Source of the DNA: Solea solea
Lineage: Eukaryota; Chordata; Actinopteri; Pleuronectiformes; Soleidae
Assembly: GCF_958295425.1 (NCBI RefSeq)
Contig: NC_081141.1
Span: 14,355,204-14,419,203 of the forward strand
Length of the DNA stretch: 64,000 nucleotides
Direction of reading: 5' to 3'
Notes under the pieces: generated by a model
What the model saw: the letters and a program-made list of their open reading frames with translations, nothing else
Told to the model about the DNA's origin: nothing
Databases searched by the model: none
Translations under genes and position numbers: made by a program
Part shown: piece by piece, positions 12,642-24,379 of the stretch
How the letters are laid out: the number at the start of each line of letters is the position of its first letter
Position numbering within the stretch: the stretch's first letter is position 1

Positions 12642-13678
12642 TGAGGATGGATCACATGTTTTAAATCTGTTGCTGTGTCACTGACTTGCTGCTCTGTCTT
12701 GGCAGAAAACAGAGGAATGAGATTAATTGTTTCATCGACCCACTGATCCTGGGGCAGGGTGAAGGGAGCATGTGACTCCTCTTATGTTTCAGCTGGTCAA
12801 CATTTACTTACAATTATATTAGGATAAGAAGTGTTTCACAGTGTGTGTGTGCATTCATAATCACGTGGCTTTTATAGTTCAGCTAAGTTACATGTGATCT
12901 CTGAATTGACCAATCCATGTATGTGTTACATCAGGTGCCACATATCTTAACAGAAATACACGTAAATACAAATTCATAGTGCTGCAGTTAGTTTGAACCA
13001 TTTAAAAACGTCTTCAGTGACTCAATATTTCAACAAAACCTGTTGTTGTTGCCATAGGGACTAGGGATATGAATCGATATCCGTCTGATACTGGTCAAAA
13101 TCACTGCGTCAGATATCGAACAGATAAAAGAATAAAATCAGATAACTCCAAAAATCCTATATATCACATGCTTCACTAGGCACAGTCTGTAAACATGTAA
13201 ATAATATCAGCAAAAGCATTTTTGGGCTGTTTATTTCTTCTTTTTTCCTGTGTGTGTGTGTGTGTGTGTCTGTCATTGAGTTAATGGAGGGTCTTGGCCT
13301 GGGTAATGGAGCCCCTCCCTGCAGGTTGTGAGTAGATAATTTCATTAATGCCATCCCTCCGCCTTCCCTCATGACTCATGTGTGTTTTGCGTCCACTTTG
13401 CTTTTCTCCTTTTTGGCTCTTGTCCTCTTGTCTTTAGTCAGTCATGGCATGTATCTGACCTGCCCCCTCCAGCAGTCACTCACTGCGCTGGCTTTGTTTC
13501 TGACTTTCTCAGCACACACTTTAAATTTACGGGTGCCAAAATGAGTACCGAAAATAAGTGGCGGTAAAAATTCCAGCTCACGGTTACTTTTGTTGTGTTG
13601 ATTCTTCCACACGGCACATTCACAAGCTGTGGCAGGAACAGCTGATTCATATTGGCTCAGCTCATTACTCTCCCTCCC

Positions 13679-13726
<48 letters not shown>

Positions 13727-15072
13727 GTGCTTTATGTTTATGGAGGGAAAGCCATTTGTGGAGTCACTGTAATGATCCATGAAGTTATCATGCCTCCTTG
13801 TAATTCATAAAGAGGACAGGGCTTTGGCTTAGTAAGGCTGTATCCAGGCAGAGTGCTTTGAATGTTTATTATATGTACTGTATATGTTTATTTGCGTTGT
13901 TTTGTTTTGCAGGTGGAATTGCAGGTGGTATAGAGATCTGCATCACATTCCCCACAGAGTACGTCAAGACACAGTTACAGCTGGACGAGAAGGCAAATCC
14001 ACCTAAATACAGAGGAATTGGTGAGTGTCCGTCCGTCTGTCTGTCTGTCTGTCTGTCTGTCTGTGCATCTGTCTGTCTTGTTTTCTTCTCCGCCTCTCTC
14101 TCAGGAGCTTGTTATCTCATTACCCATCATCCCCAGGTACATTAGGGATTCTAGCAGGCTGTCACTGTGCTTGTGTGTATGAAGCAGATCAGACACACAC
14201 ACACACACACACACACACCAGGATTGGAGGCCATCGTAATGAGCGCTCAAGACAGCTGTTACTTATCTTGCCGTCGAGCACAGCACGATGACATTTTTGG
14301 GGTAAATCAGCCTGTGGTTGAGTTTAACCGTGACGTAAACATATTACAGTAAAATAAAAACAGTGTTTTGCTTTTTGTTTTGTGCGCGTGTGTTCCTTCA
14401 GGTGACTGTGTGAAGCAAACAGTGCAGGGTCACGGCGTTAAAGGACTGTACAGAGGACTCAGCTCACTGCTCTATGGCTCCATACCCAAGTCTGCAGTCA
14501 GGCAAGTGAATTTACAGAATGAATTCATACTCACTTAGCGTGACTGATGTATAATGAGTGTACATAATGAATTAGTATAATGAAAAATGACCGAATATTT
14601 CTGACTAATCTGGGCGATGCAAAGCATTCTGCTCATCACTGCACCATCACTGTGTCATTCAGTCGCCACAAATAAACAAATGTTGATGTTAATGACATGA
14701 TGTTAATTGATTTGTCGCTTTATATGTAATTTCTTGTACACTTGCACCCTCAGTTCATGTTGTAGTAATTATTATAAACACTGTTATATATGATGGTGTC
14801 TGTGTGCATGGAATAAAAACAAACACTTTCACCTCAGCCATTGTGGAACCATTCGCTCACGCACTGTAATTATTCTAGTCCATTACCCACAATGCGCGGA
14901 ATAAATGCCACACTAGCCTTCAGTGTAATTATGTTATTTTTTCACAGCAGTGACATTTACTTCCAGACAAGTGTGCACATGCGTGCGCACACACAGTGAA
15001 AAAAACAAACAAGGTAGACACCTTTATTGTGAGCAATTTTTGTTTTTTTGTCCACGTCCCCTCCCTCTCCAT

Positions 15073-15132
<60 letters not shown>

Positions 15133-17597
15133 AGTATGAGTTATGCTGGAGGATAGAGTCTGTCTATAAATGTAGAGACAGGCTCAGCCAGGCGGAGCAA
15201 AAAAATGCCACTCAAACTCAGGCAAGGTCTCGACAGAGGAACAAAAAGGGAGGCTTGTGTTGTATTGGTGTGTGTGTGTGTTTATTTGTGTAGTGTTTGT
15301 GTGTCAATCAGGCTTCGGCATCCTTTCCAGACAGAGTTTGTTTTTTTGATTTTTTCTTTGGTTTCCAATTGTTTGCTCGTGTGTCTCTGAGGAAATGCGA
15401 CAGAATTTTTAAGCCACGTCTTCTTGATAAATGTGTTGGATGTTTTAGCGGTGGACTTAGACGAGTAAAATCAATGTTCCATAAAACCAAGACTAGAAAC
15501 TGCTGACTTATGGAATATGGCAGAAAATAATCACTTGGCGAGAGATGAAATGCTTTAAATTCATTTGGGAACCGTGGCACGTTTCCATTGACCGTTGACC
15601 ATCTGAGTCCGATCTGTTCATTTCTTACGTCCCCTGTCTTCCTTCCCCTCCCCCCTCTCTCTATTGCTCTGTTGCCTCCCCTCTCCTCTTCCTCTCCTGT
15701 CCCATTAACTGATTGCTTGTGCACCATCATGCCCCATAAAATCTGCTGGAGGGTTGTTAGGGAGGTATGAGAGGCACAGACAAGAGAGCCTGTGACCTTT
15801 TTCTCCCCTTTACCCTTCAACGACATCTACGTCCGTCCATCCTGTCAAAAACCCAACCTCCATTATTTCTTACTACTCCTTATTCAACCCACTTTTCTCA
15901 TCAGGGGAACTGACCTTGTAGAAAGACCCACTAATGAAGATTGGGCAAAGTGCTCTGCTGTCCAGATTATGACTCATCCCTGACAGGCGGCCAAAACATG
16001 ACGCTTCACATTCTAACTGTGGCATTTTGTTCACTTGTTAAGTGGATAGGGAAAATATGGAGGATCATTTGGCAGATTTCAGCTTTTAATGAATAGTAGG
16101 TGTTTCAGGCGGTTAGTTATTAAGTGCACGGCCATCTGTCTCAGCATGTGATGTAAGGAAGTAGAGCTTTTTATTCATCTAAAAAAACATCTCTGTCGTC
16201 AGCGAGATATGTGAACCAATTCGATTTATTTTTACGTCTGTTTGCTCCTACGAGTGGTAGTCAGTTAATTTTGTGTCGCACCATCTTTCAACACAAACTA
16301 GACCTGTGTGAGAGGGGATGCGGAGGAGCAGATGTGGACGGTTAATGAAGGGAGAAGACATTTCAAAGACAAGTCAGGCGGGGAATAGACGTAAACTGAC
16401 ACGAGGCGAATATATGAGATGGACTCTGTCCGTACCTGAGACGATGGCAGGTAAACTGTTGTTGTTGTTGGAGCAGACTGAGAAGGGGCAAACGCATTAA
16501 TCAAGAGCAAGTGTCTGTCCTCGCTCGCCTGTTTTCCTGAAGGTACAGGGCAGCACGTCGCCTTCACCACAATTCAATTTCTTCTATAAATAACCTTCTC
16601 GTAAAGGACTGGCTCCCTCAACATTTTCTGATAGCAGAGATACCACACCTCTGACTCTCTCTGGACTTTCCTCCGTGGCAGCAGGTGCTGGTCATTCGTT
16701 GGTTACTGAAAGGTCGCCCTTTTATTGGAGCATCTTTAATGTGACAGTAAGCAGGAATATAAAGTAAAGCACTTTTTCTGCACATCTGAGGTTGAAAAGA
16801 ATATTTCGGGCTCGCATCTGTGGGTCTGCTTTACTTGTATTTTGAGGACATTTATTTAGCTGTAGATCTTTTTCTTCTGCTAATTGAGGCGAAATAAGCT
16901 TTTAATTTGTATTTTTCGTGAGCTAAAGGTGGTGTGCTAACATTAGAATTGGCATGATAACATCATAATTGTTTTGGTTTACTTCAGCCTTTGTATTTAA
17001 CACACAGTCTTGGATAATTAAAAACAGTGATTTAATAGCTCAGTCTTTAAAAAAATAAATAAAATAGTATAATAGTGGGGTGACTTTTGCTCAGTGGTAG
17101 AGTGAGTTTTCATTCAACTAGAAGGTTACATACAAAACCATTTACCATTGAATCCTCAACAAACGATGACAAAATGTTGTTTTTTAAGTTTGAAATGTTG
17201 AAGATTGAGAATATGTGAGATTATGTTCTCCAAAATATCTCTCAACTTCTGTATTAGATACTAAATAAGACTTTTCCCATTATTCCTTTTCTGACACTAT
17301 TCTCACAATTCAGGTTCGGGGTGTTTGAGTTCCTTAGTAACCGGGCAAGGGATGAGTCCGGGCGACTGGACAGCACTAAAGGCCTGCTGTGTGGGCTTGG
17401 TGCTGGCGTGATGGAGGCTGTTGTGGTTGTCTGTCCCATGGAAACTGTTAAGGTATGTTACTAACTGATCTGTGGTCAAATTTTCATTTGTTTGATATTT
17501 AGTGCCCGTTAGTGCACACGAAACAGCCCCTCATTGTGATTGGAGATTTTCTAAGTTCTCCCTATAAATTTTTGTTTTGTGATTTTTAATGTATATA

Positions 17598-17651
<54 letters not shown>

Positions 17652-18530
17652 TAGTTGACAGAACCTTGCATGTTCTCTGAACTCTCTTTCTTTGAAAAGT
17701 CTGTGAAGGAAGCCAGACTACACATTGGTGTTGTTTTCAACAGCTTTCTCTGTAAAAGTATCACTTTCTGTGATGGACCGTGATCATCTTGTTCCTGTTC
17801 TATCTCTCAAGGTTAAATTCATTCATGACCAGACCTCAGCAAACCCCAAATACAGGGGTTTCTACCACGGAGTCAGAGAAATCATCAGAGTTCAAGGTAA
17901 AGAACGGCTTTGGTGCGCTTCATTCGCCTGCCATCTTGTGGTCACACAGGGTGGTGCAGCCTAAAAACAGTGCATAGTGGAATAATGTACAGTCCCTCCC
18001 TCTCTCCCTCCCTCCCTCCTTCCCTTCCACCTGAACAGGATTAAGAGGAACATACCAGGGTCTCACTGCTACGGTCCTCAAACAAGGCTCCAACCAGGCT
18101 ATTCGGTTCTATGTGATGACATCTCTCAAGAACTGGTACAAAGGTCAGTCACTGTGTGTGTATGAAGAATGTTTACTGTGTGCATTTGTTCATTTAATCA
18201 TGTGAGACCAAAACTGCCAGGTGGTTGAGAAAATTAGTTTTGGTGGAGTAACAACTGGTCATGACACCACCCATAAACATCTGAACCGTTTTGAAGCCTC
18301 CAGATTTGTAATTTGAATGTTCAGAGGCGTCATCTGCACTCAGGCTCGTGTTTAATGATACCAGCTGTCAATCACACTGGTTTTGATTCATATGTGCTTA
18401 TAATCTATCACCTATTTTCCTCTCAATGGGAACATCATTTATTAAATTGACATCTTGTTCTATTGAAATAAGCTGAAACTAGTGATTGTGACCATTAACT
18501 CCTCAGGAAAATGTTAAACATCACCCAAAA

Positions 18531-18577
<47 letters not shown>

Positions 18578-19909
18578 TTACTAATTTCCAGAGATAAATG
18601 TTCTATTTGATCATCAGTGACAGTGGATCTGAGATACATGTCTCATTCCCACAACAACAGAGGAAGTTGTGATGCATGAACATGAAAGTGACTGTCTTCA
18701 AAGAAAAGTCAGTTATAACTAGTTTTATGAGTAAAAAAAAAAGTAAAAAACAAACAAACAAAAAAACCAGGTCAAATTGAATCCAACTCTGTAATAGAAT
18801 GTGAATTAAACAAAAACAGCTGTGTCGTAATTAAATCATTGTTTTAAGTTTACTCTTAATTTGACCAAGTGGGAAAAAATGGGTGAAACAGCCCTTTAAC
18901 TAATGTCATAAATCAGTGAAAATAGGCTTCCATTCAAATGAACTATATTTGTATTTCCTGATTGACTTTACAGTGGAAACCCGAGGACTATGTCTATTTA
19001 TTTATTTATTTATTTATTTATATTAAATACAGTATAAAATAGTTGTAGTATGGTTCAAATGTATTACTCCCACAGAGGACAATTCACTTAGAACAGCGTG
19101 TCTCCAAAAGACAAACAAGATAGAAAGGAGCTGAATAAGGATGAAGATTATATATGGATACATGGTAATGAAGTTAAAGACAATAAACACTTTATTATTG
19201 TGTCTGCCACTCAAAACAAGGCTTGCGTTGACATTTCTTGACTTCTTCACCAGGTGATAACCCCGACAAAGCCATCAATCCCCTGCTGACTGGACTCTTC
19301 GGAGCCACAGCAGGAGCAGCCAGTGTATTTGGAAACACCCCACTTGATGTGATCAAGACGCGGATGCAGGTATGTCATCTGACAGACTGTGTGTAAAAAA
19401 AAAAAAGAAAAAAAGGACACGTTGAACTCAAGTTGTTTCCAAATGCTGACATGTGTCCGTCCTTTTGTTCCTGAAGGGTCTGCAGGCACACAAATATAAA
19501 AGCACGCTCGACTGTGCTGTGAAGATCCTGAAATACGAGGGCTTGGCAGCGTGAGTACGCCTCCACTTTGTTTAGTCTGCTGTAACACAGCGGGCTTCCT
19601 CCCTTTATTTTTTAAATCACAACAAGCCGTCTTTGCTTTTCCAGTTTAGAAGTGATGCTTTAAACACTGCATGTGAAGCAGTTAGTGGCCTTAGATCGGC
19701 CTTCTTATCAAACATCGAGTACGCCATAAAAGTGTTTTGTTTTTACGGAAAACATTGATATCTCATCTCTCTCTCTCTCTCTCTCTCTCTGTAGTTTCTA
19801 TAAAGGGACAGTTCCTCGTCTTGGCCGTGTGTGTCTGGATGTGGCCATAGTTTTCATCATCTATGAGGAGGTGGTGAAGGTTCTGAATGCGGTCTGGAAG
19901 ACCGACTGA
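6615..19909 (+). CDS. slc25a1: Mitochondrial tricarboxylate (citrate) transport protein
   Basis: This inner-membrane carrier exchanges mitochondrial citrate for cytosolic malate and so supplies carbon for fatty-acid and sterol synthesis. Exons: 6615-6735, 13913-14020, 14402-14501, 17314-17452, 17812-17896, 18039-18143, 19254-19369, 19477-19550, 19795-19909. They join in frame to 320 aa, against 311 in human. All three mitochondrial-carrier signatures (Px[DE]xx[KR]) are present: PTEYVK, PMETVK and PLDVIK, one per repeat of two membrane helices. The end, LNAVWKTD, matches the human terminus. The ATG at 6615 starts [10 protein letters not shown], a slightly longer N-terminus than human, before the conserved [12 protein letters not shown]. 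Intron 3 has a GC donor, and intron 1 is 7.2 kb and repeat-rich. Teleosts may carry a second slc25a1 copy; which one this is cannot be told here. Confidence 0.97.
7338..7606 (+). repeat. GGTTAGGGTTA-type dispersed repeat with (TG)n tail
   Basis: The stretch carries degenerate GGTTA/GGTTAGG units (about 7440-7515), then AATGAATGGAAATCAAT, then a (TG)n tail near 7590. This matches a dispersed teleost repeat that I recognise by structure only. A similar piece lies near 30.8 kb. Confidence 0.5.
8912..8932 (+). repeat. Short (GCA)n run
   Basis: A short GCA trinucleotide run lies inside slc25a1 intron 1. It is non-coding in the gene model. Confidence 0.8.
10172..10481. mobile_element. MITE with TAGGGCTGCAAC terminal inverted repeats
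   Basis: The element begins TAGGGCTGCAAC and ends GTTGCGGCCCTA, an inverted repeat matching at 11 of 12 positions. Internal sequence (ACGATTATTTTCATAATGG and a later AAACCAGAAAATGTTCACA) matches a very common teleost element of the AACTAACGATTA type, probably hAT-related. It is about 310 bp with no transposase. It is flanked on both sides by the same 13 bases, ATATACTGTACAT (10159-10171 and 10482-10494). Confidence 0.8.
10857..11311 (+). repeat. Tandem duplication unit A with SINE-like element
   Basis: The unit opens with ATGCATATAAATA and GCACAGACACAG, and the same opening recurs at 11312. From about 10960 it holds a teleost SINE-like element. This has a tRNA-like head with a box-B-like GGTTCACGACCCC, then TCTTTCTGCATGGAGTTTGC, CTCCCACAGTCCAAAAACA and a TGGATGGATGG end. 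An open frame crossing it is a by-product of the repeat. Confidence 0.75.
11312..11790 (+). repeat. Tandem duplication unit B with SINE-like element
   Basis: This is the second, diverged unit of the duplication. It shares the opening ATGCATATAAATAAGCACAG and GCTGAAATGCAG with unit A. From about 11461 it carries a SINE-like copy with the same landmarks as unit A and an expanded (TG)n run near 11530-11550. It ends in ATGAATGAATG. The shared non-SINE flanks show duplication of a segment rather than two independent insertions. Confidence 0.7.
12390..12420 (+). repeat. (AAGG)n microsatellite
   Basis: A tetranucleotide run of AAGG units lies in slc25a1 intron 1. Confidence 0.85.
12581..12640 (+). 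repeat. (TG)30 microsatellite
   Basis: A perfect 60-base TG run lies in slc25a1 intron 1. Runs of this length are usually highly variable and can adopt Z-DNA. Confidence 0.95.
13681..13725 (+). repeat. (AGC)15 trinucleotide repeat
   Basis: Fifteen uninterrupted AGC (CAG) units lie 187 bp upstream of slc25a1 exon 2, inside intron 1. The run is non-coding in the gene model; the Ser/Cys-rich reading frames across it are artefacts. Confidence 0.95.
14031..14082 (+). repeat. (GTCT)n run next to a splice donor
   Basis: A GTCT tetranucleotide run, with one interruption, begins about ten bases after the exon 2 donor (gtgagt at 14021) of slc25a1. Confidence 0.85.
14192..14219 (+). repeat. (CA)14 microsatellite
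   Basis: A CA dinucleotide run lies in slc25a1 intron 2. Confidence 0.9.
14502..17313 (+). other. slc25a1 intron 3 (GC-AG type)
   Basis: This 2.8-kb intron starts GCAAGT at 14502 and ends ttcag at 17313. It contains (TG)27 at 15076-15130. The longest open frame here (15308-15826, minus, 172 codons) has an acidic/Arg-Gly low-complexity middle and no recognisable domain, so it was not called. Confidence 0.8.
15076..15130 (+). repeat. (TG)27 microsatellite
   Basis: A perfect TG run lies in slc25a1 intron 3. Confidence 0.95.
17600..17649. repeat. (TA)25 microsatellite
   Basis: A perfect TA run lies in slc25a1 intron 4. It is self-complementary and can extrude a cruciform. Confidence 0.95.
18533..18570. 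repeat. (TA)19 microsatellite
   Basis: A second TA run in the same gene, in intron 6. The rest of this 1.1-kb intron shows nothing recognisable. Confidence 0.95.
19766..19790 (+). repeat. (CT)n microsatellite forming the exon 9 polypyrimidine tract
   Basis: A CT run of about 12 units ends immediately before gtag, the acceptor of the last slc25a1 exon (19795). The microsatellite is therefore the polypyrimidine tract of that splice site. Confidence 0.9.
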
Positions 19910-22500
19910 GCTGCCTGACTTCCATAAAGGTTGTCGGCTTCCTGCTTCCCAGGCATTCGATACAGATCCAAGTTTGGCAAACCTCTCCCGTATCATACGG
20001 TGAGACTAAACTTAGATCAGTGTCTCCTGGAGGCTAAAAGGCTCTCAGGAGCAGTGGAGAAGAAAGGCAGCCTGATTGAGGCTCAGTGTGTTAACATCTG
20101 GACAGATGCAGAGCTTTGATGCTGAGCATCAAGACAGCTGATCAGACTGAGGGTCAAGTTCACAGAGTGGGGTTACAAAGTCAATCAAATAACATTGAAA
20201 AACATGGTTCCTAATTTCTAAATGTGAAACAAAACCTGAATAACATGAATAATTATCCCTTATAACACTGAGCATTGCTTTAATATGTTAAAATGTACAG
20301 TATATGCCGAGGCTATGAGAACGTGCAATACAGAGTTTCTTATATCCTTTTTTTCAGCACAACCTAGGCAATCTGATGAAGAATTTCTTTAATTTTCACC
20401 AACTGTATAAACACACCTGAGCAAAAAGTACTAAAAATGTTTAAAAACGGATTGAATTTGTGTCATTTGGAGTTCACGTGACTCCTTTTTATGACCAAAA
20501 AGAAAAGAAAAATGGTCTATTTTGTGACTTCTGCACAATTATTGCTACTTTATATTACTATTAATTTACCAAGGGTGCAACATGGTTCTTTCAAGACTGC
20601 TCATAAACAGCATTTTACAGATATTTCGGCACCTTTTTTCCCCCCCCGTGTTATCTGGTTCACTTGTCTTTGTAAACCTGCTCTGTGAAACACCCTCCGT
20701 CAATGAAAAGCATTATTTCCCATCATTCACAGCTGTTTTACTGAGGTTTACTGCAAGTATACAGGTGTCGTATCGCTGTATTTCTTGAGTTTGCGCTGCG
20801 TTCCGTCTCCTCTGGTGCTTAAATGATGTTTCCAAAGCGAGAGGACTCGGGCCGCAGCTGTCTGCAGTTTACAGTCACATAAACTGCAGTCACTTCCATA
20901 ACTAAGCCTTTAAATAGAATGGATTTACAGTTATAATGTGCCAGTTATTTTTATACAGTGTATATTGTTGTCTAGTTTATTACCAACATGATAGTTTTAT
21001 TGTAGAGAATAATATATTTTATTCTTGTGCCAAATGCTGAACCTGGTATACTGTGAAAGTGTGTTCAGAGAAAGAACATGCTGACAACGTTTTATCGTCT
21101 AAACCATGACAGAGCAGATTATTGTCATGATGCATATTGTGCATTATAAACGTGTTTATTAGAATGTGAATGATTGTTATATCCACGTGGCTCAAAGTAG
21201 GGTTGCTACTGATTATTGATTTAAATATCCTTTTTGTTCTTAAATTATAAAATCGATAAAATGTTTGTTCTGTTCACTTTTTGTCCACTAAACAAAGTAT
21301 TCAGTTTACTCTAATGAAGGAACAAAGAAAATAACAATAAAGTTGATGAAAGTAGCAAAAACAAACCACTCAAACTGACTGATTGTAGGCATATTTACAG
21401 TCTGTATATGTATATATACATATACGTCCTACAGCAGGATTATTATTAGTATTGTGTTTACATCAGAAGCAGTTTTCAGTCTGTGATTCTCCTTCTAACA
21501 CGGCTTTCCTGCACTTTTGCTTCCTTACCTTCGCTAATTGGTCAAAAGATAAAACTGTGGGCTCACAAGAAAAGAAAGAAGTCACAGGTGTAAATGATCG
21601 TATTAATGACGGTCACTAAAAGAAAGAAGACAAATATCCCTCTGCTCTGTTTCATTTATGTTCTCTTCTATTCAGGAATCCACTCTTTGTCGCAGCTTCT
21701 GACAACATACCATTTGTAGTGACTTCGTTCATTTTAAGTGTTAAGAATGTTGGTTTTAAATCAATTTCCAATGCATTCAGGGTTTTTACTTGTCACTTTG
21801 GTGCCTTTTTGCGACTGTGTTTGTTGATCAACCTGCTCTTCTCAACACTTTCAAACATTTTCCTTCATTGTATCATCACTAGTGATGTGAATCTAAATGT
21901 CTTACCATATAATGATTGTATTATAATACTGATGGATTATGCAGTATATCCCAACCTTTACTGTTTGACCAAAAATGTTTGTGTTCCCAACAGTAAATAT
22001 TATTGTTCTTGGCAATACATGTAGTTCAAGGTCATGTGTGTACATGTACATGTATGTGTTTATGTGTGTGTGTGTGTGTGTGTGTGTGTGGTTCTAAATA
22101 ATTAACCTTTTTTTTTTGTTTTTTTTTTGACCTTGCCCAATGTTGTGTGGGGATTTCAAAACTCATTAAAAATGGCATATGGGAACTTGAAAGCATCTGA
22201 GTGGTTGTTTTTGTTCCTCCCTCTCTTGTTCGTGTGTTTTTCTGTCCTTTCGGTAAAATGGATCATGCTGGGACAAACCATAGGGGGCAGGTGTCGAGTG
22301 GAGGGATCGGACAGAGAAGTCATTGTTCCAGTTTTGGCTGATGATTTGTGTAGGTATTCAACTATCCATCCCTCACTCTTTCTCTCTTTTTTTTCAGGCA
22401 GTTGCTCATATTATGAGGATTCATCAAGTTTTAGAGAGGTGTTGATTCAAATATCTATCATTTAATTTACTTTCATTAAGATAATAAAGTAGACTTTACC
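19910..22500 (+). other. slc25a1 downstream region and probable 3' UTR
   Basis: This AT-rich sequence follows the slc25a1 stop. Possible AATAAA signals lie near 21338 and 22484, so the 3' UTR may be long, but its end cannot be fixed. A decayed repeat related to the 10.2-kb MITE lies at about 21208-21345, and (TG)n at 22067-22090. Open frames here show no known domain. Confidence 0.4.
21208..21345 (+). repeat. Decayed relative of the 10.2-kb MITE family
   Basis: The order AGGGTTGCTACTGATTATTGA, ATAAAATGTTTG, GTCCACTAAACAAAG, ATTCAGTTTACT and GAACAAAGAAA follows the layout of the common teleost AACTAACGATTA element in diverged form. No clean inverted repeats remain. Confidence 0.4.
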
Positions 22501-23126
22501 CTCAGGGAGCTAAAAATGTCACAGGAAATCTAGAATTTATTGTAAGACTGTAACAGCATTCATGTATTAGATTGCATTCAGTTTTGCTAGGTGTACCCAT
22601 AATGTCATTTATAGGTGTATTTTATGTTTTATTATGTCTAAATCTGCATCATAACGGGAACATACATTAGTAAAAGCATGTAAATTATTTAAGTTTAAAT
22701 AGCATACAATGACAATATGAAAGCAAAAAAATTACTGAACATGTGCAATAATCCCTCATTATTTCACTCCAATACTTGTGTGCAATATTTTTTGAAAATG
22801 GTGTAAAATTGTATTATATAACGTCTGGCATGTGCAATTATCCCCCACTTTTTTGTCTTTTTAAACATTGCAACAAGTATGCCACTAGTTCCATGTTTAC
22901 AGTGTCTTTAGCTTTATCTTATTTATATTTTTTTCTATTTTATTATTGAATTCATTTCTTATTCTGCCTGTTTTGTATAGTCTTTAAAGCACTTTTCTTC
23001 TGTGTTCTTTCCTGCTAGACTCCAACAGAGCCCTGCACAGGAACTCCCACGTGACTGGACTGTTATGTAAGGTATGTGCACAAATGGCAAAAATAAAAAA
23101 AATCTTGAATCTTAAATTAAACGTGC

Positions 23127-23444
23127 TTTAAAATGGACAGTATACACAAGTTCACAAAAGATGCACAACAAGAGCTCATATTAAACACTAGGGGGAGCTG
23201 GAGCTGCCAGAGCCTGACTCTCCCTCCTGTGGCTCACACAGTGATGAGAGAAGCCTCCTCTCTCCCTTCATATTTGTACAATAGGGCTTTATCAGGGGGG
23301 TCCCTTAGAGGAGACCTGCTCCTGATGTCAATGTAAAAGGCTCGTTCTACAGTAATTAAAACGACATTTCATACATTCAAACAACACGAAAAATATTAGT
23401 CAATTAGAAAGTATTTCACCTAAATCTTACATAGTGGACCTTTA
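23127..23444 (-). repeat. Dispersed teleost repeat (AAAGGTCCACTATGTAAGAT end)
   Basis: Read on the minus strand it begins TTAAAGGTCCACTATGTAAG. It contains AGAACGAGCCTTTTACAT and CAGCTCCCCCTAGTGTTTAA, landmarks of a dispersed teleost repeat I recognise from sequence. The opposite end (TTTAAAATGGACAG) is a weak inverted match, so a non-autonomous DNA transposon is likely. A related end appears at 63973-64000. Confidence 0.55.
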
Positions 23445-24340
23445 ACCACAAATGTTTTAACACAGGCCACAAACACTTAAATACAGTAGAGGCTGTAAAA
23501 GTACTTTAATTTCTGGCACAAGTTAATTGGCACAGGATGTTCTAACTGTTTTACCTGAAAGAGATTTTGGAGACCAGACAAAGGTCCAACAAGTACAAGC
23601 CCTATGGCCCTGATCTACCCTCGCATTTACCTTTAAACTAAACTAAATGATCTGATTACTCTTCCTTTTTCTCTTTTTCTCTTTTTTGTCTTGGTCCTGA
23701 TGATGATGATCTTAATACAGTAGCCACCCACCACTCAGTTGTTCTCTCCATGCCTCCATTCACTCAGACCCAGTGAAGGGTAAGTAATATTATTGTTCTC
23801 CGGCCTTTCTCTCAATGGGGGTAACTTCTACCAGACCAGTGGAGCTCGTTGTTTTCAAGCTGCTGATGAAGGAGGAGCACTTGTCCACTTGCCTACAGAT
23901 GCCGCACACTGGATCCTGTTTTTATTTAAAATTCACGTTTTATCTGTGAAGTGGCCGCGCGCCGCTGTCCGTGGTGCTGAAGGCGATTTCCCGATTGTAA
24001 ACCTAAAACATGATCTGATTCCGAACGATTTTGGATACAGTGCGTAACGTGTTTACGAATATTGTAGTGGAAGCATTTGAAGTACTTTCCCTTACACTTG
24101 TTCTTAAAGCGAGTTTGGATTTCGCAGGTCAGTATCGGTCCAAGTCAATGTTAATGTGTTCATTCGTATGTTTTGTCGGTCTCTACCCCAAAACGAGCGA
24201 GTTATTTTTTTGCTTAGTACTTTTATCTCAGCAGGAATAGTGGTTTTCATAGAAGATAATACTTACTTAATAAAATAGTTTTTCCTTTTACATATTGCGC
24301 AAGCCAGCCAGAGAAAGAGAGATAGAGAGGGGGAGGGAGA

Positions 24341-24342
<2 letters not shown>

Positions 24343-24377
<35 letters not shown>
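24343..24377 (+). repeat. (GA)n microsatellite
   Basis: A GA run inside a wider purine-rich stretch (about 24310-24390) lies 300 bp upstream of the sbspon-like start. It may sit in the promoter or 5' UTR. Confidence 0.9.

Positions 24378-24379
<2 letters not shown>

Larger units (their letters stand above)
6736..13912 (+). other. slc25a1 intron 1, repeat-rich
   Basis: This 7.2-kb intron holds most of the gene's mobile DNA: a GGTTAGGGTTA-type repeat with a (TG)n tail, a MITE, two tandem SINE-like units, (TG)30, (AAGG)n and (AGC)15. I saw no additional exon matching the carrier family. An alternative first exon cannot be excluded. Confidence 0.6.

Noticed and set aside
12380..12655. His-Thr repeat frame on the minus strand.
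   Set aside because: It is the translation of (TG)30 and has no coding meaning.
13068..13150. Possible decayed dispersed repeat (ATGAATCGATATCCG... CTGGTCAAAATCACTG).
   Set aside because: It looks like a common teleost repeat, but it is too short and diverged to place in a family.
13442..13780. Frames with poly-Cys or poly-Ser tracts.
   Set aside because: They are translations of the intronic (AGC)15 repeat.
15308..15826. Longest single open frame in the window (172 codons, minus strand).
   Set aside because: It lies in slc25a1 intron 3, has an acidic/Gly-Arg low-complexity middle, matches no known domain, and has no promoter or splice context.
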